Position numbers and translations under genes: made by a program. From assembly GCF_900106075.1 (NCBI RefSeq), contig NZ_LT629794.1:248001-312000 (forward strand): a DNA stretch of 64,000 nucleotides, read 5' to 3'. The notes below the pieces were generated by a model that was given only the letters and a program-made list of their open reading frames with translations, was not told where the DNA came from and did not search any database. The stretch's first letter is position 1; every line of letters begins with the position of its first letter. The DNA is from Polaribacter sp. Hel1_33_78 (GTDB taxonomy: Bacteria; Bacteroidota; Bacteroidia; Flavobacteriales; Flavobacteriaceae). Below are positions 36,552 to 45,432 of the stretch, piece by piece.

Positions 36552-36590
36552 TACGTAATTATTAATGTAGTAATAATTTATAAATACGTA
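36552..36590. promoter_or_regulatory. TACGTA pair with inner dyad upstream of the nitrate reductase gene
   Basis: TACGTA occurs at 36552-36557 and, as AAATACGTA, at 36582-36590. Between them AATTATTA (36557-36564) and TAATAATT (36571-36578) form an exact inverted repeat with a 6-base spacer. It lies upstream of the FNR-like dyad and could bind the NarL-type regulator. Confidence 0.4.
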
Positions 36591-36602
36591 TTTTTTAATT
36601 AA

Positions 36603-36628
36603 AAAATTAAGTATTTATACTTAATTTT
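36603..36628. promoter_or_regulatory. FNR-like operator upstream of the nitrate reductase gene
   Basis: AAAATTAAGTA (36603-36613) and TACTTAATTTT (36618-36628) are exact reverse complements around TTTA. The 11-base arms are identical to the inner arms of the nirB dyad; only the spacer differs. Confidence 0.7.
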
Positions 36629-36629
36629 G
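36622..36629 (+). promoter_or_regulatory. Candidate -7 box of the nitrate reductase operon, overlapping the operator
   Basis: TAATTTTG fits TAnnTTTG and holds the same place in the right arm as in the nirB dyad. The implied leader to the ATG at 36773 is about 135-140 bases. No TTG -33 element is seen. A weaker alternative, TCAATTTG at 36644-36651, would place the dyad near -41. Confidence 0.4.
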
Positions 36630-36772
36630 AAATTGCTAATACATCAATTTGCAATGTTTATTTTGCCGATATAAAAATTCTTAACACTTTTTTTTAGCGT
36701 ATTCTGAATAATGAATTCAAACTTTGGTTAGTAAAATTTTAATGTCGTATTTAGTATAAAACCTTGGTTTCA

Positions 36773-39700
36773 ATGATTAAAAAAAAGGAAATTAAAACAA
36801 CTTGTTCTTATTGCGGAGTTGGTTGTGGAATTATCATAAAAAAAGACATTAACAACAAGGTTTTTGTTGAAGGCGATAAAGAGCATCCAGTAAATAAAGG
36901 AATGTTATGTTCTAAAGGGATGAACTTGCATTATGTTGCTAATGATACTTCAGACAGGGTTTTATATCCAGAGATGAGATGGAGTCGTTCACATCCTCGT
37001 GAGCGTGTAAGTTGGGATACTGCTTTAGATAGAGCAGCTAGTGTTTTTAAGTCTATTATAAAAAAACATGGTCCAGATTCTGTTGCTTTTTATGTTTCAG
37101 GCCAAAGTTTAACAGAAGAATATTACATCGCAAATAAGTTGACAAAAGGCTTTTTAGGAACCAATAATATAGATACCAACTCACGTTTGTGCATGAGTTC
37201 TGCTGTGGTTGGTTATAAAAAAACTTTTGGAGAAGATAGCGTGCCAATTTCTTACGCAGATATTGAATTAGCAGACACTTTTTTAATTACAGGAGCAAAC
37301 CCCGCTTGGTGTCATCCAATTTTATTTAGAAGGATTGAAAAACACAAAGAGCAAAACCCAAATGTGAAAATAATTGTAATTGATCCTCGTAAAACAGATT
37401 CTGCAAATTTTGCAGATTTACACTTGCAACTAACGCCAGGTACAGATGTTATTTTATACAATGCCATTGGTAGATATTTGTATAAAAGTGGTTTAATTAA
37501 TGAAGATTTTATAAATAATTATACAGAAGGTTTTGATGCTTACAAGAAAATTATTTTTGAAACAAGCTTAAAGCAAGCCTCTAAAATCTGTGGCGTTTCT
37601 CAAGATAACATTAAAAAAGCAGCAGAAATAATAGGTCTTTCTAAAGGATTCATTAGCATGTGGGCTATGGGTTTAAATCAAAGTGTTATTGGTACAGATA
37701 AAAATACATCACTTTTAAATTTATCTTTAATTACAGGTCAAGTTGGTAAACCTGGTTCAGGGCCTTTCTCTTTAACAGGTCAGCCAAATGCAATGGGTGG
37801 CCGCGAAGTTGGTGGTATGGCGAACTTATTAGCGGTACATAAAGATTTACAAAACGAAGAACATAGGAGGGAAGTTGCACAATTTTGGGGAGTGGATAAA
37901 ATTTCACCAAAACCAGGTTTAACAGCTACAGAAATGTTTGATGCTTTAGAAAGCGGAAAATTAAAAGCAGTTTGGATTGCTTGTACAAATCCTTTAGTGA
38001 GTATGCCAAATTCGCATCAGATAGAAAAAGCAATGGCAAATTCTAAGTTTGTTGTGGTGCAAGAAATATCTCATAAATCAGATACTTTACAATATGCAGA
38101 TTTGGTTTTGCCAGCAGCTGCTTGGTTAGAGAAAGAAGGGACAATGACAAATTCTGAACGTAGAATTTCTTATTTACCAAAAGAAATAGATGCTCCGGGA
38201 GAAGCAAGACCAGATGTAGAAATTTTTTGTGATTTTGCACAAAGAATGGGGTTTAGAGGCTTTAATTATAATAGTGCTTCAGAAATTTACGACGAGTATG
38301 CCTCTATGACAAAAGGAACAAATATTGATGTTTCTTTTTTGAATTATGATCGCTTAAAAACAGAAGGAACTTTTCAATGGCCAGTAAATGAATATCGCCA
38401 TAAAGGAACCCCGCGTCTTTTTGAAGATAAGAACTTTTATACTGCATCACAAAAAGCAATTTTCAATATTCCATCAACCATAGAAAATACTTCAGTAAAA
38501 ACAAATGACGAATTTCCATTGATTTTAACAACAGGTCGTGTTAGAGATCAATGGCATACCATGACTAAAACAGGAAAAGTTTCTAGATTAAAAACACATT
38601 ATCCAAAACCTGTTTTAGAAATAAATCCGGTTGATGCTTATTTAAATAAGATTTCAGATGGCGATATTACAGAAATAAAAAGTTCAAATGGTGTAGTTAG
38701 GGTTCGTGCTAAAATTACAGATGCCATTAAAGAAGGTGTTGTTTTCTTGCCAATGCACTGGGGAAAAGTGTTACAAAGTAATTTAAATAGGGCTAATAAT
38801 TTAACAAATACGCTTGTTGATCCGGTTTCTAAAGAACCCGATTTTAAATTTACATCTGTTTCTGTTTCTAAATACAAAAAGGCAAAAGAAAAAATTGTGA
38901 TTGCCGGCGCAGGAGCAGCAGCTTTTCGGTTTTTACAAAATTATAGAGATTATAATGACGTGGATGAAATCCATGTTTTTTCTAAAGAAACGAACTTGTT
39001 TTACAATCGAGTTTTATTACCAGAATATATTACAGAAGAGCTTTCTTGGGAACAGTTATTAAAGATTAAAATCGCGGAATTAAGCAATTTAGAGATTAAA
39101 ATTCATCCAGAAACTTTTATTGATAAGATTGATAAAGACAACAAAATAGTTACAGATTCTAATGGTGTAACACATAAATTTGATAAGCTGATTTTGGCAA
39201 CAGGAAGTCGCGCTTTTATACCAAAAGATGTACAGATTGATTTACCTGGTAGATTTACCATGCGAAATAAAACAGATGCAGATAGTTTTAAAAAATATTT
39301 GGAGAACACAGGTCTGCCGCCAGAAGAACAGCATGTTGTTATTGTTGGTGGAGGTTTATTGGGTTTAGAACTGGCAGCAGCTATGAAGCACAAAAATGTA
39401 AAAATTACAATTGTGCAAAGGGCTTCTAGACTAATGGAGCGTCAATTAGATAAAACATCAAGTAAACTATTGTCTTTAGACGTGCAGGAAAGAGGTATTC
39501 AAATTTATTTTGACAACGAAGTTAGCACTGTTTTTGATGATGAAGATACAGGTGAATTAACCATTAATCTAAAAAGTGGAAAATACATAACTGCCAATGC
39601 AATTGTCTATGCAATTGGTTCAAGACCAAACATAGAAATTGCAAAAGATAACGGAATTATTTGCGGAAGAGGTGTTAGGGTGAACCAACACTTACAATCT

Positions 39701-40297
39701 TCACATCCAGACATTTTTGCTATTGGAGAAATAGCAGAATTCAATAATAAATTATTCGGAATTACTTCAGCAGCGGAAGAACAAGCAGGTGTTTTAGCCA
39801 ATTTTATTGCAGGTGATATTAGTGAGTCTTATAAAGGTTCTGTGTTGATGAATATTTTGAAATTTAATGATTTAAACCTCTGTAGTATTGGTGAAATTAT
39901 TGTTCCAGAAAATGATTCTAGTTACGAAGAAATCATTTTTACTGATATTTCTAAACGCTATTATAAGAAGTGTATTGTAAAAGATGACTTGTTAATTGGT
40001 GCAGTTTTAATGGGGGATAAAAACGAATTTGCAGAATTCAAAACAATGATTGAAAGCAAAATCGAAATGTCTGATAAGCGAAACACGTTATTAAGAGGTA
40101 CATCAAATAATACCCCAATGTTAGGAGAATTAATTTGTTCATGCAGTCAAGTTGGTTCAGGGAACATTCAAGAAGAAATAGCAAAAGGATGCACAAATTT
40201 TACAGAATTATGTAACAAAACTGGTGCCGGTTTAGGGTGTGGAAGTTGCAAAACTGAAGTTAGAGAAATTTTGAATAATGCAAAAGTAGGAGTATGA
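36773..40297 (+). CDS. Assimilatory nitrate reductase fused to FAD/NAD oxidoreductase and BFD domains
   Basis: A 1174-residue single-chain nitrate reductase, reducing nitrate to nitrite in the cytoplasm. The N-terminal [4Fe-4S] site is C11, C14, C18 and C46 (CSYCGVGC; MLCSKG). The molybdopterin region has a probable Mo-ligand Cys at C140 (SRLCMSS), and the dinucleotide-binding end is near residue 700. A NirB-like oxidoreductase module follows, with FAD motif near 706 (IVIAGAGAAAF) and NAD motif near 856 (VVIVGGGLLGLE). A BFD [2Fe-2S] domain closes it at about 1117-1170 (CSC and CGSC). I chose the ATG at 36773; a TTG at 36764 is possible. It overlaps the rubredoxin gene by four bases (ATGA). 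Confidence 0.93.
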   Translation: MIKKKEIKTTCSYCGVGCGIIIKKDINNKVFVEGDKEHPVNKGMLCSKGMNLHYVANDTSDRVLYPEMRWSRSHPRERVSWDTALDRAASVFKSIIKKHGPDSVAFYVSGQSLTEEYYIANKLTKGFLGTNNIDTNSRLCMSSAVVGYKKTFGEDSVPISYADIELADTFLITGANPAWCHPILFRRIEKHKEQNPNVKIIVIDPRKTDSANFADLHLQLTPGTDVILYNAIGRYLYKSGLINEDFINNYTEGFDAYKKIIFETSLKQASKICGVSQDNIKKAAEIIGLSKGFISMWAMGLNQSVIGTDKNTSLLNLSLITGQVGKPGSGPFSLTGQPNAMGGREVGGMANLLAVHKDLQNEEHRREVAQFWGVDKISPKPGLTATEMFDALESGKLKAVWIACTNPLVSMPNSHQIEKAMANSKFVVVQEISHKSDTLQYADLVLPAAAWLEKEGTMTNSERRISYLPKEIDAPGEARPDVEIFCDFAQRMGFRGFNYNSASEIYDEYASMTKGTNIDVSFLNYDRLKTEGTFQWPVNEYRHKGTPRLFEDKNFYTASQKAIFNIPSTIENTSVKTNDEFPLILTTGRVRDQWHTMTKTGKVSRLKTHYPKPVLEINPVDAYLNKISDGDITEIKSSNGVVRVRAKITDAIKEGVVFLPMHWGKVLQSNLNRANNLTNTLVDPVSKEPDFKFTSVSVSKYKKAKEKIVIAGAGAAAFRFLQNYRDYNDVDEIHVFSKETNLFYNRVLLPEYITEELSWEQLLKIKIAELSNLEIKIHPETFIDKIDKDNKIVTDSNGVTHKFDKLILATGSRAFIPKDVQIDLPGRFTMRNKTDADSFKKYLENTGLPPEEQHVVIVGGGLLGLELAAAMKHKNVKITIVQRASRLMERQLDKTSSKLLSLDVQERGIQIYFDNEVSTVFDDEDTGELTINLKSGKYITANAIVYAIGSRPNIEIAKDNGIICGRGVRVNQHLQSSHPDIFAIGEIAEFNNKLFGITSAAEEQAGVLANFIAGDISESYKGSVLMNILKFNDLNLCSIGEIIVPENDSSYEEIIFTDISKRYYKKCIVKDDLLIGAVLMGDKNEFAEFKTMIESKIEMSDKRNTLLRGTSNNTPMLGELICSCSQVGSGNIQEEIAKGCTNFTELCNKTGAGLGCGSCKTEVREILNNAKVGV

Positions 40298-41727
40298 GCA
40301 AACAGTTAAATAGATTAATCATAAAAGGAGGCGTTTTATCTCCTGGAGAACTAAAATATATTTGCGATTCTGTCGAAAGTTTAGGGTTAAAAACGATTTC
40401 TTTTGGATCTAGACAAGATATTTTATTGCCTAAAAAAGTACAACGAGATGATCTTACTCAATTTGATAAACTAAAAATTGTAGAAATTGATGAAACTGGT
40501 GTAGAAAATATTGTTTCCTCTTATGTTTGTGCAGATATTTTTCCAAGTACTTCTTGGTTAACAGGAGATAGATACTTGTATATTTTAGAGCAATTTCGTT
40601 CTAAATCAAAATTGAAAATCAATATTACAGATCCAAAACAACGTTTAGTTCCATTGTTTACAGGACATATTAATTTTATTGCTTCAGAACACGAAGATTA
40701 TTGGTATTTGTATGTGAGACTTCCAGATTGGAAAAAAACAAAAATGTATCCTGCATTAATTTATAGTTGGGATTTAGATAAAATTGAAGCTGCAATTGAA
40801 GATATTCTTCAGGAAGAACCAGAAACTATAGAAACTATTTTTGAGTTGGTAAGTGATGCAGTTGATACCAATAATAGAACCGTAGATAAACCTTTAGAAG
40901 TGCCTTTTTACCCTTTTCCATATTTTGAAGGAATGAATAAAATTGGAATGGATAAATATTGGTTGGGTTTGTATTGGAGAAATAACAAATATGACATCTC
41001 TTTTTTAAAGGAAATGTGCGAATTATGTTCAGAAAATAAGATTGGTAAAATTTCTATAACTCCATGGAAATCATTTGTAGTAAAAGGAATACCGAAAGAA
41101 TCTAAATTAATATGGGAGAAATTTTTAGGTAAAAGAGGTATTAATGTTAGGCACTCAATGTTAGAATTAAACTGGCATTTGCCAGTTTCTAATAAAGATG
41201 CGTTAAATCTTAAGAAATATTTGGTTTCTAATTTCGATCAAAATGATATTAGTACATATGGTTTAACCTTTGGAATTACAGATTACAGCAAGTCTTTTTA
41301 TTATTTTACATCTATTGTTGTTGAAAAAAATAAACAACCAGAAATGATTGGTAATTTTAAAACAAGAGATACCTATAATTTGTTGTATGCAAAAAATTTT
41401 GATCCAAATACGAGAGATTATATCTTACATGTACAAGATGTAGATAAGGTAGAATTACCAGGTTTATTAATGGAGTTAAGTCAACTTTATTTTGATCAGT
41501 TAGGAAATGAAAAAGAAGAAGAAATAGTAATTAAAGTAAAGAAAAAAACTACAAAATTAGAAGTCTATCAATGTCAAGATTGCTTAACAATTTATGATGA
41601 CAGTTTTGGAGATATTACTCAGAATATACCACCAAAAACTATGTTTTCTGAATTGCCAGTATCTTATGAGTGTTCTCTATGTGAAGCTTCTAAAAACTAT
41701 TTTAAGAAAATAGTATTAGTAAAATAA
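40294..41727 (+). CDS. Rubredoxin fused to a siroheme-less NIR/SIR-like scaffold
   Basis: A 477-residue protein. The N-terminus (GGVLSPGELKYICDSVESLG, then SFGSRQDILLP) matches the ferredoxin-like half-domain of nitrite/sulfite reductases. A second half-domain is visible near 235-265 (ISITPWKSFVVKGI). The C-x5-C and C-x3-C ligands for siroheme and [4Fe-4S] are absent. The C-terminal 50 residues are a rubredoxin with C427, C430, C460 and C463 (CQDC, CSLC) and a recognisable IPPKTMFSELP loop. It overlaps the nitrate reductase gene by four bases. It probably carries electrons to, or assembles with, the nitrate reductase; this is inference. Confidence 0.85.
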   Translation: MSKQLNRLIIKGGVLSPGELKYICDSVESLGLKTISFGSRQDILLPKKVQRDDLTQFDKLKIVEIDETGVENIVSSYVCADIFPSTSWLTGDRYLYILEQFRSKSKLKINITDPKQRLVPLFTGHINFIASEHEDYWYLYVRLPDWKKTKMYPALIYSWDLDKIEAAIEDILQEEPETIETIFELVSDAVDTNNRTVDKPLEVPFYPFPYFEGMNKIGMDKYWLGLYWRNNKYDISFLKEMCELCSENKIGKISITPWKSFVVKGIPKESKLIWEKFLGKRGINVRHSMLELNWHLPVSNKDALNLKKYLVSNFDQNDISTYGLTFGITDYSKSFYYFTSIVVEKNKQPEMIGNFKTRDTYNLLYAKNFDPNTRDYILHVQDVDKVELPGLLMELSQLYFDQLGNEKEEEIVIKVKKKTTKLEVYQCQDCLTIYDDSFGDITQNIPPKTMFSELPVSYECSLCEASKNYFKKIVLVK

Positions 41728-41764
41728 ACAAAAAAAAATAACTTTAATTACAAAAGAATAAGAA

Positions 41765-42517
41765 TTGATGTTACATCAAAATATAGTGTCAAATAATACA
41801 AGAAAAGTGGTTACAGACTTCTCTTGCGCTTCTTGTGTTAATGCTAATTGTCTGATAAATAAAAATTTAAATTATCTTTCCAATTCAGCTTTTGTTAAAA
41901 ATAAGAAAACCTTAAAATGTAAGAAAGGGCAGCAATTTATTATGGAAGGAGCTTCTGTAAATGGATTGTTTTTTATTATTAAAGGAACTGTAAAGGTTTT
42001 TAGAACAGGTATTAATGGTAGAGAACAGATTGTGCGTTTTGCTAAAGAAGGAGAAATTATTGGGCACAGAGGTTTTGGTACAGAAGAATATTATTCTATA
42101 GGAGCTATTGCTTTACAAGATGCAATATTATGTTATTTCTCTAAAGATTATTTACAAGAAACTCTGTTAGAAAATCCTAAATTTTCTTATGATATGATGC
42201 TTTTTTATGCCAATGAACTAAACAAAAGCGAATCTAAAGTAAAGTCTATTTCTCAAATGACGGTTCGCGAACGTGTTATCGACACCTTATTATACATCAA
42301 CAGAAAGTTTGGTAATTTAGGTGTTTTTTTAAACTTACCTCTTAGTAGAAAAGAATATGCAGATTATGCAGGAACTACGGAAGAGCAGGTTATCAGAATA
42401 TTTTCTGTACTTAAAAAAGAAGATCTTATTACGGCAAAAGGAAAAAAAATTGGCATTAATAACCTTCAAGCTTTAAAGAACGAAATTAGTGAACATAACT
42501 ACTATTTAGATTCATAA
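41765..42517 (+). CDS. FNR-type Crp/Fnr family transcriptional regulator
   Basis: A 250-residue regulator with cyclic-nucleotide-fold N-terminal domain and winged helix C-terminus (MTVRERVIDTLLYIN; LPLSRKEYADYAGTTEEQVI). Cysteines C21, C24 and C29 (C-x2-C-x4-C) plus C123 closely parallel E. coli FNR C20, C23, C29 and C122, which hold an oxygen-labile [4Fe-4S] cluster. The recognition helix keeps the Glu and Arg that read G:C in FNR sites but has Ile where FNR has Ser212. It is 37 bases after the rubredoxin gene, probably the same transcript. It likely controls the nitrate island through the AAGTA-N4-TACTT dyads. Confidence 0.88.
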   Translation: MMLHQNIVSNNTRKVVTDFSCASCVNANCLINKNLNYLSNSAFVKNKKTLKCKKGQQFIMEGASVNGLFFIIKGTVKVFRTGINGREQIVRFAKEGEIIGHRGFGTEEYYSIGAIALQDAILCYFSKDYLQETLLENPKFSYDMMLFYANELNKSESKVKSISQMTVRERVIDTLLYINRKFGNLGVFLNLPLSRKEYADYAGTTEEQVIRIFSVLKKEDLITAKGKKIGINNLQALKNEISEHNYYLDS

Positions 42518-42568
42518 ATAATATATTCTTGTTATTTCCGTGAAAACGAGAGCCCAAAATAAGTTTAC

Positions 42569-42609
42569 AAAAAGACCTTTCAGTATTTATTAATTAGAAA
42601 GGTTTTTTT
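42569..42609 (+). terminator. Intrinsic terminator after the FNR-type regulator gene
   Basis: ACCTTTC (42575-42581) pairs with GAAAGGT (42597-42603) around a 15-base A/T-rich loop, followed by seven Ts. It closes the nitrate reductase operon. Confidence 0.75.
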
Positions 42610-42840
42610 GCGCGTAGAAATAATCTAAAAAAATAACTAAGTATAAAATATAAGTAGTTTTATTTTATTTTAAATATTTGTATATCAAAAACTTAATATA
42701 TAAATATGTTTTTTAATAGTTTTTAATATGTTTTAAAAAGAGGTTTGTTTATGGTTAATCCCATAAGTTAAAACTATGTCTGGGTATATATTTGTCAAAA
42801 AATAAGTATTAATACTTAGATTAATAAAAACTTACTAAAA
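42610..42840 (+). promoter_or_regulatory. nrtA upstream region with an FNR-like dyad
   Basis: This A/T-rich stretch has no gene. TAAGTA-TTAA-TACTTA (42803-42818) repeats the core of the nirB and nitrate reductase dyads with 6-base arms; its centre is 30.5 bases from the nrtA ATG. Single TAAGTA half-sites occur at 42638-42643 and 42651-42656. A TTTG at 42791-42794 could be part of a -33 element. No clean TAnnTTTG box is seen downstream (TAGATTAA is the nearest). Confidence 0.55.
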
Positions 42841-44226
42841 ATGAAATCTCTATTTAAAAAATCAACTTACATTTTACCTGCAGCAATGTTACTATTTGCT
42901 TGTGGAGGTAAAGAAACTAAAAAGACAACAGCAGCTGTTGAAGCAAAAACATCAAAAACAAAAACATTAGAAATTGAAAAACCACAATTAACTTTTGGTT
43001 TTATCAAATTAACAGATATGGCTCCTTTGGCAATTGCTAAAGAAAAAAGTTTTTTCGAAGACGAAGGGTTGTTTGTTTCTGTTGAAGCACAATCTAACTG
43101 GAAAAATATTTTAGACCGTGTTATTGATGGTCAATTAGATGGTTCGCATATGTTAGCAGGTCAGCCAATTGCTGCAGGAGCAGGTTTTGGTCGTCAAGCA
43201 AAATTAGTTACTACTTTTTCTATGGATTTAAATGGAAATGCAATTACAGTTTCTAATGATGTTTGGTCTAAAATGAAATCTCATGTGCCAAAAGATAAAG
43301 ATGGTAAGCCAGTTCATCCAATAAAAGCAGAAGCTTTAAAACCAGTTATTACTGAGTATAAAAATTCTGGAAAAGCATTTAAAATGGGGATGGTTTTTCC
43401 TGTATCAACTCATAATTATGAAATTAGATATTGGTTAGCAGCAGCAGGAATCAATCCTGGAATGTACACAAAAGAAAATGTACAAGGACAAATTGATGCT
43501 GAGGTTTTATTATCTGTAACCCCTCCGCCACAAATGCCAGCAACGTTAGAAGCAGGTACCATTCATGGATATTGTGTTGGTGAACCTTGGAATCAACAAG
43601 CTGTTTTTAAAGGGATTGGAGTTCCGGTTGTGACAAATTATGATATCTGGAAAAACAACCCAGAGAAAGTATTTGTAATGACTCAGAAATTTATTGATGA
43701 AAATCCAAATACAGCAATTGCAGTTACTAAAGCTTTAATTAGAGCTGGTAAGTGGTTAGATGAACCAACAAACAGAAAAGAAGCGGTAAAAATCTTATCA
43801 ATGTCACAATATGTTGGTGCGCCAGAAGCAGTTTTAGCAAATTCTATGACAGGTACTTTTGAGTTTGAGAAAGGAGATAAACGTGATATGCCAGACTTTA
43901 ATGTATTCTATAAATACAATGCAACATATCCTTTTTATTCTGATGGAATTTGGTTTTTAACACAAATGAGAAGATGGGGACAGATACCTGATGCAAAAAC
44001 TGCAGATTGGTATGCAAGTACAATTAAAGATATTTACAGACCAGATATCTGGAAAAAAGCAGCAGCTCTTTTAGTAGCTGAAGGAAACATACCTGCTACA
44101 GATATTCCTATGACCGATGGTTATAAGCCAGCAACAGCAGATTTTATTGACGGAACAATTTACGATGCAAAAGATCCTTTAGGATACATCAATAGTTTCA
44201 AAATAGGAAATAAAGACAAAAAATAA
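42841..44226 (+). CDS. nrtA: Nitrate ABC transporter substrate-binding lipoprotein (CmpA/NrtA family)
   Basis: A 461-residue CmpA/NrtA-type binding protein. The lipoprotein signal ends with lipobox LFAC, so it is membrane-anchored facing the periplasm. Family features are [28 protein letters not shown] near the start (shown here as a mosaic of the conserved strand and helix), [14 protein letters not shown], and [14 protein letters not shown]. Its length and the paired NrtC/NrtD-type ATPases downstream indicate nitrate or nitrite rather than taurine or sulfonate. It is the first gene of the transporter operon. Confidence 0.92.
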   Translation: MKSLFKKSTYILPAAMLLFACGGKETKKTTAAVEAKTSKTKTLEIEKPQLTFGFIKLTDMAPLAIAKEKSFFEDEGLFVSVEAQSNWKNILDRVIDGQLDGSHMLAGQPIAAGAGFGRQAKLVTTFSMDLNGNAITVSNDVWSKMKSHVPKDKDGKPVHPIKAEALKPVITEYKNSGKAFKMGMVFPVSTHNYEIRYWLAAAGINPGMYTKENVQGQIDAEVLLSVTPPPQMPATLEAGTIHGYCVGEPWNQQAVFKGIGVPVVTNYDIWKNNPEKVFVMTQKFIDENPNTAIAVTKALIRAGKWLDEPTNRKEAVKILSMSQYVGAPEAVLANSMTGTFEFEKGDKRDMPDFNVFYKYNATYPFYSDGIWFLTQMRRWGQIPDAKTADWYASTIKDIYRPDIWKKAAALLVAEGNIPATDIPMTDGYKPATADFIDGTIYDAKDPLGYINSFKIGNKDKK

Positions 44227-44248
44227 CAATACCCCAGAAAATAATATT

Positions 44249-45355
44249 ATGAAAGCAAGTTTAACACTAGGGAAGGTTTCTAATTTTATAGGATTAGGTT
44301 TTTTTACAACATTAAAAGATCTGTTTATAGGAAAACTAGAAAAAGAAGAATTTAAAAACTTTTTACGCAAGACTATAGTGCCACTTGCTTCCATTTTATT
44401 ATTTATTGGTTTGTGGCATTTAGGAGCAAAGTCTTTATACAATATTGAGGCAGAATTTAAAATAGAAAAGGCTTTGGCAGATCAAGGTCAAGTTGCAGCA
44501 GATGCTTTAAAAGTTTGCATTGCTTCCGGTGAATCTAGTTGTGAACCAAATACATTGCCGTCTCCTGTTCAAGTTTGGAAATCGTTTCAATCTTTGTTAA
44601 GAGATCATAATATTATTACTGCAGATAAAGCTGCTTTTATAGAAAAGACAACAGTTTTAAATGCCAAAAGAGTCGCTGAAGGTAAAAATGCAATTACCTA
44701 TACGGGAAGGCCTTCTTTTGTAGATCAAATTTTTAGAAGTTTACAAACAGTATTTGCTGGTTTTTTATTGGCGTTATTAATCGCTGTTCCCTTAGGAATT
44801 TTTATAGGATTGAGTCCAACATTAAAAAGTTCATTTAACTGGTTTATTCAAATTTTTAAACCAGTATCACCAGTTGTTTGGTATTTGTTAGTTTTTATGA
44901 TTGTAAAAACATTGTTGATTGATTCTAATGAAGACAGTTCATTTACAATCTCATTTATAAGTGTTGGTTTATGCTCTATGTGGGCTACTTTGGTCAATAC
45001 AGCAATGGGCGTTTCTTCTGTAGATAAAGATTATATAAACGTTGCAAAAGTTTTGAAATTAGGCACTTTTCAGAAAATTTTTAAAGTAGTATTACCCTCT
45101 TCCTTGCCATTAATTTTTACAGGATTAAAAATTACATTATCAGTGGCTTGGATGGTTTTAATTGCGATTGAACTTTTGGCACAGAGTCCTGGTTTGGGGT
45201 TGTTTGTATGGGAGGAATTTCAAAATGGAGCAAATGATTCTAACGCAAAAATTATTGTTGCCATGTTTGTAATTGGTATTATAGGTTTTTTATTAGATAG
45301 ATTAATGTTAACGATACAAAATTGGGTTTCTTTTGATAAAACAAATGCAATATAA
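44249..45355 (+). CDS. nrtB: Nitrate ABC transporter permease
   Basis: A 368-residue BPD_transp_1 permease. A long N-terminal extension contains one membrane segment (TIVPLASILLFIGLWHL) and a polar periplasmic region with Cys-containing CIASGESSCEPN. The permease core from about residue 165 has five or six segments and an EAA-like loop (NVAKVLKLGTFQKIFKVVLPSSLP). It lies 22 bases after nrtA. Confidence 0.92.
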   Translation: MKASLTLGKVSNFIGLGFFTTLKDLFIGKLEKEEFKNFLRKTIVPLASILLFIGLWHLGAKSLYNIEAEFKIEKALADQGQVAADALKVCIASGESSCEPNTLPSPVQVWKSFQSLLRDHNIITADKAAFIEKTTVLNAKRVAEGKNAITYTGRPSFVDQIFRSLQTVFAGFLLALLIAVPLGIFIGLSPTLKSSFNWFIQIFKPVSPVVWYLLVFMIVKTLLIDSNEDSSFTISFISVGLCSMWATLVNTAMGVSSVDKDYINVAKVLKLGTFQKIFKVVLPSSLPLIFTGLKITLSVAWMVLIAIELLAQSPGLGLFVWEEFQNGANDSNAKIIVAMFVIGIIGFLLDRLMLTIQNWVSFDKTNAI

Positions 45356-45432
45356 ATGTGTAATTCTATAAAGATTAAATTGTAAAATAAAAAAATTCAA
45401 TATAAAAAGATTCAATAATTAAATATTATAAA

